64,000 nucleotides of DNA from NCBI GenBank assembly GCA_904066235.2, contig CAJFCV020000003.1, positions 9,734,001 through 9,798,000 of the forward strand. Direction: 5' to 3'. The notes under the pieces were generated by a model. The model did no database searches, had not been told where the DNA came from, and saw nothing but the letters and a program-made list of their open reading frames with translations. Position numbers and translations under genes: made by a program. Each line of letters begins with the position of its first letter. Position 1 is the first letter of the stretch. The stretch comes from Bursaphelenchus xylophilus. Its lineage: Eukaryota > Nematoda > Chromadorea > Rhabditida > Aphelenchoididae. Of this stretch, positions 1-26,869 are shown piece by piece.

Positions 1-315
1 ATTTGAGTTTATAATGGAATGGTAAATGCAGATTCGTAGTTTTTAGTGGTTGTAGGGTATTTTTGAAAGATTTTTTTGTTATTTTAGGCGATTTTTTTAT
101 TTTTCATTTTTGAAATTTTTTGAATTTTTGCATAATTTATTTTGGGTTAGAACGTACAAGGTTGTTTTGAGACTTTTGAAGGGGTTTATTTATATATCTT
201 TGTCCGATTTATTTGACTTTTTGTTAATATGAGATTTTTTGAAAATCTGGGAATTTGGTAGTTTTTTTTGAATGTTTTCGACTGTTTTATAAGTAGTATA
301 TCCTCGAACTTGCAG

Positions 316-15942
<15,627 letters not shown>

Positions 15943-16748
15943 CTCCCATAACTTATTCTACACCCATTTTTTTCAATTCTTCACACTTTTCTGACAATTT
16001 TATAACTTTAATTTTTAACCACCTAAATAGTATTTATTTTGTTATCAGTATACTCGAATTATATCATGAGAACGACAGGAAACATGGTTGTGATTATATT
16101 TTCTATCCATTACCTTGTTTTACACCCCCATTTTAGACTCTAATTTTGTTTGTCCTATTAATAATGTCACTTTTCAAATTCATCCAAATTTATGGGTACT
16201 ACCGTTAAAATCTTTGAAAACACGACAGCTAATCATTCGTTGACAACCATTACTACAATTGTGATCATATTTTGGAATAAAGTATAATTTATTTTTGAAT
16301 TTGCAGCGATTTTCTCTGATTTGATGATTAATGTTCATGGATAATATATTTTTAGCAAAAAATGTTAAGTTTTCTTGTGTTGGGGGGAATAAAAGGTGTC
16401 TATGGTGTTTTTAAAAGTAGTTGAGATCTAGAATATAACAGAAAACCGATAGGTTTTTGAGAAATTACCTTATTTTTGACATCAAATGTCAGGGTAATAT
16501 GCAGATACGGAAACACGGTGATTTTTTCATCAAATCCTTGACTTCTTGATGAAAAAAATTGTTATACACTATGGAAATGAAATAGAACATAGAAAAATAA
16601 TGTTTCTCTTGGAATTTGTACCTTAATTTAGCTTACAGTAGACATCAGATATGAAATATAATATTTTGGTCTCAAAAGTTTTGAAATTATAAATTTTCGT
16701 TCCTACAATCCGTCCGATTGACCTTGAACTATTGCAATTTTAGCCTAT
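15943..16748. other. Spacer between neurobeachin and the dsRNA-binding gene
   Basis: 3' flank of neurobeachin with a candidate poly(A) signal AATAAA near 16275. No further gene is seen. An acceptor-like ATTTTAG ends at 16743, five bases before the next ATG, and is a plausible trans-splice site. Confidence 0.55.
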
Positions 16749-18158
16749 ATGTCAGAAAAACTTACGTTCACGGATATTTTCTGCCCGGCTTATCAAGTCA
16801 AGCAAACTCCCACATATCATAATGTAAGTACAATATCTCCAAAAAAACCCCTATTATTTTGCAGTACGATATTGTGTATGGAGAACCCGACCCAGTGGAC
16901 CGTGTTTTACCAAGCGAAGGCGCAAGTTGCTCACAAATTTTGGAGAATATTTGCACCAGAGAGTACGGAGAACGCCCGGTTTTCGAGGAGGAAGATACGG
17001 AGAAAACGAAAGTTGTCAATGGAGTAGAAGTGAGTAAAAGATTTTTGGAAGAGTCTAAAATACGAATGAGACTCGTTTCGAGCTTTATATGTTTAAGTTT
17101 AAGGATCAACTTACCTAGTGTAATATAATTTTTTTTGTCATTTCATTTAAAAATATCGATTTTCTTACAATCCGGTGAACACAAATAGGTTAAAAATACC
17201 TTTAAAGTATGTAAGAGACTATTACAAGAGTTTTACTTAACAAAAAATATGTAATTTCAGATGCCCGTCCCATATTTCAAACGGACATTTGTTTTCCTGG
17301 GCCTCAGAGGTCATGGCGAAGGTTTCAGCATCAACATCGCCACGCAAATGGCCGCAAAAGAAACCCTCTTGAAGATTATCGATGCAGGATGGCATACGAA
17401 GTACAGAATGGCAGGAAAAACCAAGGATGAGGCAAAGGAATGGGTGTGAGTTCAACTATGATATCATTATAGTCGAAATTGATCTTTTGGATTCACAAAC
17501 TACATTTCCGAAATCAGAGATCATTTTTGACACAATGAGAGGTCTAATGAACACACAAGAAATTTTATCATATACCTATTGAGGGTTGTAATTAATTTTT
17601 ACATTATTTTAGACGAAAACTGTACGAAAAAGTGTCAGAGACGGACAAACCAAGTACAGAAGCCAAACAAAACTGGATTGGAGATATTATCACACTGTAA
17701 GTGGAGTCAGCGCGCTTTTATTTCATTTTTATTACAGTCTTACGGCATGAAACACAATGCCAAGATTTTGCGGAAACTCAAAATTTCGACCAAAATTTGT
17801 GGTTATATTTTACGACTACACCGTAATTTACATATAACGTTCATTTACATTGATTTTACCTTTTCTGTTAAAATATAACTCCATTTTTTACCTTATACTT
17901 GACACTTTCAGATGCCAGCGAAAAAAACTGCCAAAAGTCTCATATTCCGAAGAATCAACTGGTCCTGATCATGAAAAACGGTTTATCGTGACAGCTAGAT
18001 GTGACGAACTTAATCTTGTAGTGAAGTCCGATCCAATGGCCAAGAAAACGGCCAAAAATCACGCGGCCGAACGAATGTATGGGCAACTCGAAAAATGGAT
18101 CCAAGACCACCCAAAACCGGATGAATCAAATTCTTCAAGTGGCAATACCTCTACCTAA
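16749..18158 (+). CDS. Small double-stranded-RNA-binding protein, one canonical dsRBM plus one degenerate
   Basis: Exons 16749-16823, 16865-17029, 17261-17445, 17613-17696, 17912-18158 give 251 residues with consistent phases. The C-terminal part is a canonical dsRBM: an N-terminal helix (DIITLCQRKKLPKVSYS), central GPDHEKRFIVTARC, and the RNA-contacting C-terminal helix with MAKKTAKNHAAERM. An upstream segment (about residues 45-125, RTFVFLGLRGHGEGFSI then MAAKETLLKIID) looks like a second, degenerate dsRBM without the lysine pair. Two dsRBMs in a short protein with no enzyme domain is the layout of RDE-4/TRBP/PACT Dicer partners, though RDE-4 is longer (about 385 aa). A role in small-RNA processing is inference; it could instead be a Staufen-like or orphan dsRBM protein. 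It converges on the beta-adaptin gene, 289 bp from its stop. Confidence 0.8.
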
Positions 18159-18447
18159 TCTTACTCACATTCATTCCGGGGTAAATCAACGCTATAATTT
18201 CCTGTTTTTTCATGTATAGCATCACTTTACATCAAGTGTAATATAAAAATCGTGCTGTAAATCAATTTCATCGATTTTCATGTGTTGGAATCTTCGTGGA
18301 TTATTGCTTTCTTGGTTAAGATAAGTTTATTGACTACAAAATATTTCAAGTTTGTGCTAGATAATCAAAAATAATAAGCGAGTTTTGCCTGTAATTAGTT
18401 ACAAAATTATTCATAAAAGCTAGAGAAAAGGTGGGCCGATAAGCGGA

Positions 18448-21400
18448 TTAGTTGCTGAGGATAGTCTGGTACACCTCGTTGATGTTGGAGATGGCAGCGA
18501 GGTGGCGCGACTTCAAGGAGAGCTGGAAAAACAAAAGATTATCAATGTTGTATACTTGAAATTTTGCGCTGATAAGAGCTTTTTTGGGGTTCAAAGGTAT
18601 AATAAAACACGCTGAAAGCACTTGGCAACATTGTAAAGCATTTTTGATGATTCATCGGTAAATATTTTCTACTTTTTTGATGATTCATAAGAAAAAATTG
18701 GATTTTTTGGAATTGAAAACAACATTTTCGATAAGAATAGGTCTCTAAATTCAACTCGGCGAATGCAACAATAACATTTTTGCGAAAGATTTTTGCGTAT
18801 ACCAAAAATTTATCGATTTTTCATCAAGAAAACACCAAAAATGGCCAAATTAATACAAATTTTCTATCAAACTAGTCTTCCGCTATCCTCTACTATTACA
18901 GCCTTCCCCTCTAAACATCCTATTTACCCCTAATCGCCTTTCGCTATCCTAAACTCACCGTCAAAGTCGGGTTTCCTTGTTGCATCTTCAACTCGGACAA
19001 GATGTAGATCTGGTTGGTGTACTTGATGGAATGATACAACAAATCCTGGCCGTCCACATTCCTCTGAGCCACAGTGAAGACGTTATTGCGTTGGAGCTTC
19101 TGACAGATGTCGTCTACAACAAAAAAACACATAAAATTTCAAATTTTATATTGTACTAGGCAAACTGATGACCAAAAACCAAATTTCTTACCGGCACTCA
19201 ATCCTTGGCTGTTATTGATTTGGAATTGGACCTCATTCTGTTCGGGAATGTCCTTCCACATTTGGAGGAAGTCGCGTTTGTCCATTTGACCGTTCTCATC
19301 GAAGTAAACGTGGAGTGGAACCACGACCGCAAAATAAAGAACATCTACATTTGATTTGACAGCGACCTAGAAGGACCGAAATTGATGAATTTATTAGTTT
19401 AGGGCTGTAAAATAAATTTCGAATAGATTTTTTTATGGTCTACAGACGGTCTATGTACCCTACAACCTATAATAAAAATCAAAGATAAGCCAAGCAATGC
19501 ATAGCAACAGTGCAATTCGATAAGCTCGACTCCCACAATTCGACAAAAAAAGATTTCAACCTCATCTCCCTTCAGCAACATCCTAAAACCTACCTAAATT
19601 CCTTTAAAATTCCCTTACACTAAAATCCGATCCATTGCATGACAAGATACGCTATGGCACACGGAATCACCGCAAATATTATCGACAAACCGATTGAATA
19701 TCCATTAATCAGCATGGCACCAAAACCCAGCCTCACACAAAGATTTATTGGGGCATATCAAAACATACGTATTTCTTGAACAACGGCTATGATGAGGGTG
19801 TGGTATCGGCGGTTCCGATATTCCCTCTTCTCTCCGGCTTTGGTCTCCTCAAACTTTCGCAAATATTTTTTACAAATTTCCCCATTTTTTCGAGGGGACG
19901 TCGTTATCACGGAAAGCGCCGCAGGGTCGTCACTCTTTGTCTCTGAAACTCCTTGTATTCCATCTGAGGGTAAGTTGGCTTTATCATAAACTACTGCAAA
20001 TCATCTGTACGATTTCAAAGTTGCAACCATCTCATCCAATTTATTACAGGGGTTGTGGGAGATCATGGGGCAGGTGTGTTGTGGACACGAGGAGCATTCG
20101 CCGGAGATGAAGAAGCACAAGAAGGTGAGTATTCACACATTCTAGAACACCGATACAAAACTTTATCTTGACCAAACAAATCCACAACAACTGTTAGCTA
20201 CTAAACCTCCTTTCAGAAGCAAAACAAACTTGTCCGCTTCTTCATGACTGGTCTGGGCTCTGCTGGCAAGACCACCGTGATTCGACAGCTCTTGATCTTA
20301 TGCAAGGAAAAAGATTCGTACAAGCTATGCGACGACCAATGGAACGAGTTGAAGGAGTTGCCAGAAGAAGACAACGCATTTTGGTTGTTGACTGTTCGTA
20401 CCAATATTATCGATGCCCTGGACTTGATGATCAAGGTATTAAACTTCCTCACAGCTATCTACATTCTTTATAAGCAACTTTACTCCCTTCTTTCAGCAAT
20501 TAGAAAAGGAAGGAGTCAAAATCCCCGAAGAGTTCGAGGAGACGGCCAAGCAGTTAGACGAGATCATCGAAAAGACCGAAGACGACAGCCGAGACCTTGG
20601 AATCAATTTAGATTCCGACGAATTCCGAACAAAACTGCTCAATCTGTTCAAGAGCGACTTGGTAAGTCACGAATTACTCTTCGACAGTAAAATACATCAG
20701 CTTTGAGATCTGTTATAAAAGTCCACCGGTCACAATGGCCTTATATAACAGCTAACAAAGTTAATGTATGGTACCGTAAAGGGATTTCTTATCTGCTTTC
20801 GTCAATATAAGTAAAGATTCATTCAATCTCCTTCTTTCAGATTCAAGAAGTCTGGAAGCGAAAGAACGTGATTCGAGTCGATAATCGAAAACTTTTCGAC
20901 GGTTGCGACCACTTCTTGACTGTCGAGAAGATTGACGCAATTTTCCGGCCTGGATACGAGGTCACTCACCGAGACAAACTACATGCTCGCAAGCCGACAA
21001 CAGACATGCATACTTATCGTGTTCGAATCGGAGATTTGGACTTGGAAATCAACGATGTCGGAGGTCAAAAGAGCGAGTTGCGGAGGATTATCGAGTATTT
21101 GACAAAGTTTGCGCTGGGAGTAAGTGTATTTCAAAGAAACAGCATATCATCCTCCAATAAAAAGATGATTGTTGTTGCTATTCTCTCATAAACACCCATG
21201 ACAAAGTTCACATCTCACGTTGACGATTTAAATTTTCAGCACGACGGTGATGGAGTCTTCAACTACATACTTCTCGTAGTTCCAGTCAGCGATTTCGACG
21301 TGGAGCACGACGAATATGAGGGCACCCTGCTAGACGAATGCGTCTCCTACATGGAGAACATTATGAACGTGCCCGTGGCGCAACGCTGCGGCCTGTTCAT

Positions 21401-24400
21401 CTTCTTCAATAAGAGCGATCGATTCTTTGCGAAGCTGAACGATCCAGAATGCCGGAATTCCATCAAATACTTGGCCGACCATCTGACCGCGAAACAAATC
21501 AACGAGTTTAAGGGGAGTGGAAAGTTCAAGAAGGAGGTGATGGAGTCGGCAGTGAGTGCCAAGTTCGGAGAGGTCATGCATAAGATTCCCAATCGAGCAC
21601 ATAACACTTCATCAAGGTAAAAATTCTATGTCAAATGCATTTCTTTTATCAAACTGCCCATGTTTCGTTCCTATCTGCCCCGTTAAAAACATTTAAGCCT
21701 CCAAATTATTTACAGATTCACCTGTGCTGTGGACAGCAAGATGATGGATGGGTTGTTCAGTGCGATTAGGTCAGAACTTATAGAAAAGGGCGAAGCCACG
21801 GATATTTTATAACCTTTTTTCGGTAAATAAACACTCTTTTGTTGAGAATTCTTGTTTACAGTTCTTCTTAGTATGTACAACAAATTTGGCTAACAAGGGA
21901 AGTACTCCAAGTGCGACGCTCAGATTTTCTTTAAATTTTGCACACACGTCGGGCATGGACTAAATATCAATTCCTGAAAGCGTTAGCTTGCGCTTTGCGG
22001 GCGCCGCCGAGAAATCGAACGATTTTTGCCGCCGAGAGAACACGCTAAACGTGGAGAGTGGTCAGAGAGAAAACCGCTTTTCGGCCATAACTTTGGTAGT
22101 TTTGTGCGGAAAAATTTGATTTTTTGTAGAAACATTATCCTTTACGGTAGAAATAGGCATGAAACTTTTTGTGCCGAAATTCGGCAAAAAGTCCTAAATT
22201 TTGGCCGACTTACGTTCTAAAAATCTCGGTTGTTTCTGCAAAGCGCGAGCTAGGATTCTCGCATATATCTTATAAAAAATTATTCTAAATTTGTGCCAAG
22301 TTTCATCAAAACCTGAGCGTCGCACTTGGAGTACTTCCCCTGTAAGAATTGAAACGATCGATTATGATACTCCAACCATATTCTTTCAATGTTACTTCGG
22401 CTTTACAATGGCGGGCCTCATCCAGTGGCAAAAAACGTACCATTCTGCATCCGGAAAGTATCAAAAATGTGGCAAAATACCTCGCCAAGTGAAAAAAACT
22501 CCGGGCGCGTGCGCCTTTTCCCTCACAAAAAGAGAGCGGGCGCGCTTTTCAAATCGCAGTTTTTTCACTTGAAGAGGGAGGTATTTTGCCACATTTCTGA
22601 TACTTCCCGGATACAAAATGGTACGTGTTTTGCCACTGGATCAGGTCCATCACTGTATATTTCTCACTCTTCAAACGGCACCCCTTAATTTCTATAAAAC
22701 AAACCAAAATTCGACCTCCTAGACTCCAATCTCTCCCTAATCCCCAATAAATTCCTCAAACTTTCCCATAACTCCTTGCCCATTCAAAAAATTCTCATTT
22801 CTCACCTGCAAGTTGGTCAATGGTTCCATTTTCGCGACTCCTCCTCCAGTTCCACAAGTAACAATAACTTCCGAGGACTCATTTGGGGCCAAGACTCTCA
22901 ACTGGATTGTAGAAGTTGGGGTTAGACCAAAGGAGTTGGTGTTGAATTGGATGGCAAAGTCCGAAAGAGGCTGCATGGCCTTGTTGGTGAAGGTCATTTC
23001 CATTTGGATAATCCCGTTTCTTCTGGCGAACGTGCCGTCGATTTGAAGGCCTTTTCCTTTCGTGGCGTCCAACCATTGCTAAAATTCGGAACTCGGTTAA
23101 AAAATTTACAAAAATGTGTCAAATCCGCAAAATTTTTATTTTTATATCAAAGTTAATTTTAAAAACAAAAAAAGTCTCTAAATACTCTTATCTCATCTGA
23201 AACCTTATTCAAAATTCATTTTTCGGTCCAATCCGAGCAAAAATTATATTACACTTGACATCAACCTACCCATTTAGGTGGAACATAGCTTCCAACTGTC
23301 CCGATCCCACCACTCAAAGTCAACCCAAACAGGTCAGCTCCGGTTGATGTTGGGGTCGTGGTGCTTACTGGTGGCACAGATGGGGCAGTGCTGACCGATC
23401 CCAAGGCCAACCCAAGGTCGTCCAAGCCGGCCAGACCGGTGGAGACTGGGGCGGCGGGTGTTGGGACATCTCCAAAGAGCAGATCCACCGGGGCCTGTTG
23501 TTGTGGAGCGGGTGGGGTGGGAGTAGGGCCGCCAAAGTCGAGTTGAAGGAGGTCGGCGACGATCGAGGCTTGGGCGGGGATGACGGTGGGCTGAGGGGGG
23601 ATTACAGCGCCGTTGGAGCCGGCAGAGATGTTCGCACCGGAGGCGGTGTCATCGCTAAAAATTAGACGAATCAATAAGCTAAACATTCATGAAATTGAAG
23701 CCAAAATTTCAAGATCAAAAACATGAAAAAAAATCGAAAATCAAATTCTTTCAAATTCTCGAAACCACTTACTTGCTCGAGCTATTAGCCAATCCCAACG
23801 CATGTTTTGAGGGGTCAATGAAAGAGCTTGGCGGTTTATGATAAACCGAGGCCAAACTTCCAATATGGCAAACCAATTTGTTCAACAGAGATGGTTCCAA
23901 GAGATCAGTTTCCTCCGAAATCAACGGTTTCTCGGCCAGAACAACTTCTTTGGCAGCTTGCGGGTCGGCGGACAGCAATCTCCAATAGATGTAGCCTCTG
24001 TCACGGAGATCGGGGTTATCACTTTCTTGGGTGGCCAGTTGAAGAACCCTTTGGACGAGCTGTTGAGTGTCGGATGGGCGCTTCAGGAAGAGCTTCACGA
24101 CAGCCGTGAGGAGTTGAAGTTGGACCTGAAAACAAAGTTTTTGAAAAAAAATGTGAAATAAAAAATTAATTTTCTTCTTTGTAGGGAAGAAATACTTCAA
24201 AACATACTAATGTTTCTTATCACATGAAGCATTTATTTTTTGGATAAGCTCAAAAAAAAATTTTTTTTTATCCTCCATGCACTGTGCAAAAAATTTTAAT
24301 TTTTGCACTGTGCAACGCTAAAAATAGGCTAAAATCTGGTTTGCACAGTGCACTAAACTGAACTTTTTGCACCGTGCAAAACTTTACACTAACCTCACTG

Positions 24401-26184
24401 CTCATTTTTTCATAACCCCTTACCTGAGTATTCTCATCATGGAAGCCCTCGACAAACGACTCCAACAACTCATCAGCGTTATCAATTCTTTCCGCATACT
24501 CCCCAATAATCCAAATCATCGAAGCTCGGGCCTCGGGTTCATCCAGAGTGTCCAAATTCTCACACAGAGTCGAGATAATGCCTTCATACTTGTTCGGGTA
24601 CTTCCTAAAGATGTCTTTGATGACCACCACCGCTTCTTGAACAACATAATTGACTTTGGTCTGGATCAATTCGAGCAAGGTGGTGACACAACGTTCCGCG
24701 GACTGCTCGATTTTGATAGCGCAGCGCCCAATGGCTCGGACGGCCTTGCGGACAAAGTCCACATCCACTTCGGCGGCGTATTCTTTGAGTTCGGAGAGGA
24801 CTTGGGAGATGTTGTTGGCCTGCGCCAAACGGATCATAATGTCCAATTTCTCCATTTTCACGTAGATTGGGTCGTTGTATTTGACGAAGAACACCTTCAT
24901 CTCCTGCTTGAGGATATCAGGTCTAAAAAACGGGAAGAAATTTTAATTTTTTGTCAAAATTTATATTGCACTAGGCATCCAATAACCCTAAAATTCGAAA
25001 ACAAAAAAACAAAAGCGCTTACCTCTTTTGAACAATAAGGTTGATATTCCTCAACGCTACATACTGAATTTCCGGCTCGGCCGACAATAATGTCACCATT
25101 GGCGGAGCCAACTTCTTGTTCAACTGCTGGATGAAATCACCGTTTTCCGGAAGCAATTGCATCAATTTCATGAGAACCTTGACAGTCGAAAGGACCACAG
25201 CAGCATTGGCATGAGCAAGACGGGGAGTGATACGCTCGCAGATACTAAAAAAGTTTTATATTTTCGAAATCATGGATAACATGTCAAGTAATACCTAAAA
25301 TTCATGAAAAACATTAAAAAAACACTCACTTTTGGGCCTCCCGTTCATCCTTGGGCTGGTAATTGGCAAGAGCGTCCAAAATGAACACCTGCCCCCATTC
25401 GGTACATTCATTTAGAGCAGTGAGAAGCTTATTAACGGTACTGCCGTTGATCTCGATTAAAGGCTGAGTTTCGTTGATCTCAGTAATCGCAGCAACCGCA
25501 TTGGCAACAACCATTGGATTGGCATCACTCAATAACTCGGTGAGCAGCTCCACAAAGCCTTGTTCTTCCACAAGTTGAGGGTTAATATCGTGAAGTTTGG
25601 CAACGCAAACAGCTGCAGTCTTCCGGACATACGGGTCCTCATCCTTCATGCATTTTCTCAGGGGCTCACAGAGGTACTCAGTGATCTTATCCACACGAAT
25701 ACAACCCATTGTGCGGACCGCCAAAGCTCGGATTAACGGATTCGGATCTTCGCAGTCCTACAAGCTCATGTTTAATATAATTTGATCTAAAAATACCCAA
25801 TCTTGAAAAAATTAAATATCCTCACCTTGACAAACGTGTTCACAGCCATGATGGCTAGATCAGGCTGACTTTTGGCGTAGTTCATGAGATACAAATACAC
25901 CAATTTCTTCAGCTCAACGTTGTCCGTTTGCATACAGTTGACGACGTCGGCAAAAAGGGCACTAAATCGAGAAAAATCAATTAAAAGCGACCTACAACTT
26001 ACCTGACATCTTTTCCAACCGTCATACTAGCTATAACCTTCTTTACCGCCTCTCTTTTCTTCTCCTTCTTCTCGGAATTAAGTTCATTCTTGAGCTCGAA
26101 AATCTCACCTAAAATAATATAAAATCATAAAGAAGATGGAGGCTTACCTTTCTTTGTTGTTGTGAAATACTTAGAGTCAGTCAT
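18448..26184 (-). CDS. apb-1: Beta-adaptin, AP-1/AP-2 large subunit
   Basis: Large beta subunit of the clathrin adaptors, shared by AP-1 and AP-2 in C. elegans; it acts at the trans-Golgi, endosomes and plasma membrane. Twelve exons, transcript order: 26184-26148, 26108-26003, 25961-25826, 25757-25330, 25244-25023, 24922-24424, 24125-23773, 23654-23270, 23078-22806, 19366-19192, 19113-18959, 18522-18448. Total 947 residues, the normal family length. The N-terminal HEAT trunk is highly conserved ([34 protein letters not shown]). The proline/alanine-rich hinge carries DLLQLDF and DLLFGD, clathrin-box-like segments. The C-terminal ear and platform include [20 protein letters not shown] and [10 protein letters not shown]. 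The protein ends YQTILSN. Intron 19367-22805 holds a complete G-alpha gene and two MITE-like elements. Confidence 0.96.
20065..21812 (+). CDS. Divergent heterotrimeric G-protein alpha subunit, nested in beta-adaptin intron
   Basis: Exons 20065-20124, 20217-20435, 20497-20661, 20841-21119, 21240-21616, 21716-21812 give 398 residues, longer than the usual ~355. It starts MGQVCC: Gly2 fits N-myristoylation and the CC pair fits palmitoylation. Nucleotide motifs in order: P-loop GLGSAGKTT (canonical GAGESGKST), switch I around ARKPTTD with the Arg kept, switch [13 protein letters not shown] with the catalytic Gln kept, G4 NKSD (canonical NKKD), G5 TCAVD (canonical TCATD). The C-terminus (GEATDIL) lacks the usual receptor-coupling tail sequence. 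It is most like the fast-evolving nematode-specific gpa genes, often expressed in chemosensory neurons; I cannot assign a class. An acceptor (TTACAG, ending 20049) precedes the ATG, so a 5' UTR exon or spliced leader is likely. AATAAA occurs near 21825. Confidence 0.92.
21894..22342. mobile_element. MITE-like element, TIR CARGGGAAGTACTCC, TSD TAA
   Basis: The ends are inverted repeats: CAAGGGAAGTACTCCAAGTG on the left and its near-perfect complement ending ACTTCCCCTG on the right. TAA flanks both sides (21891-21893 and 22343-22345). A 3-bp TNA target duplication suggests a PIF/Harbinger-like source. It has no coding capacity. It lies between the G-alpha gene and the next beta-adaptin exon. 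Confidence 0.75.
22406..22655. mobile_element. 250-bp palindromic MITE, mariner-like, TSD TA
   Basis: Long terminal inverted repeats of about 100 bp: the left end begins CAATGGCGGGCCTCATCCAG and the right end is the complement of CAGTGATGGACCTGATCCAG. TA flanks both sides (22404-22405 and 22656-22657). A GC-rich centre is flanked by the two complementary arms. Non-autonomous. Confidence 0.7.
24278..24382. repeat. GCACWGTGC repeat, copy G
   Basis: In a beta-adaptin intron (24126-24423), with core CTAAAAATAGGCTAAAA and all four palindromes. Confidence 0.75.
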
Positions 26185-26869
26185 GATGGACTAGAAAAGT
26201 GAATAAATTATCTGAAAATCGTAAAGATAAAAGAGGAAACACATTTATATTATCCACGACGACAATCGCCCAATGCACGTAAACAACAAAGTGCATCAAG
26301 AAAAAACCGTTTAAGACGGAAGATTATAGAGTTTTAAGCCTCACAGATGCAAAAACTCCTTACACAAGAGGCTTTATATTACCTATGACATCAAATTGAA
26401 CATGCATGGGCAAATTGACTATGAATAAGATAGAGTTCAAAACTCAAAAAAATGTCGATTACACATTACTAAGCCGTATTTTATTATTCAGTGCTATGGA
26501 AACAGAATTAAACACACCACAGACGGTTTATATTACCCTTGACATCATCCGACACATGGATAAGATAATGGATAAAAAAGAGAAAAAACATGAAAAAATT
26601 GTCAGAAAAGGCTAAAATAAGTTGATTCTCGACCTTGGCTCGCGCGAGAATGACCAAGAGTTATGTGGAAGAGACTTTTCCGATAAAAATTTTCCAATTT
26701 CCGAAACGACGAAATGCCACTATTGATTGAAGTGGGTTTTTCGAACAAAATGATGAAGAAAAAAGCAAAGAAGGATTGATTAGGTAATATACTGTACATA
26801 TTTATTAAAGTCATAGAATTGGAAATAACAAACTTTTAAAAAAAAATTATCAAATTTATATTCACCATC
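26185..26869. other. Spacer between GH18 3' end and beta-adaptin start
   Basis: Likely promoter region for beta-adaptin (minus strand). No gene is seen. It contains three copies of a TATATTAYMCWTGACATC-like motif beginning near 26246, 26375 and 26529. Confidence 0.5.

Noticed and set aside
24367..25038. 223-residue open frame on the plus strand
   Set aside because: Antisense shadow of a highly conserved beta-adaptin exon.
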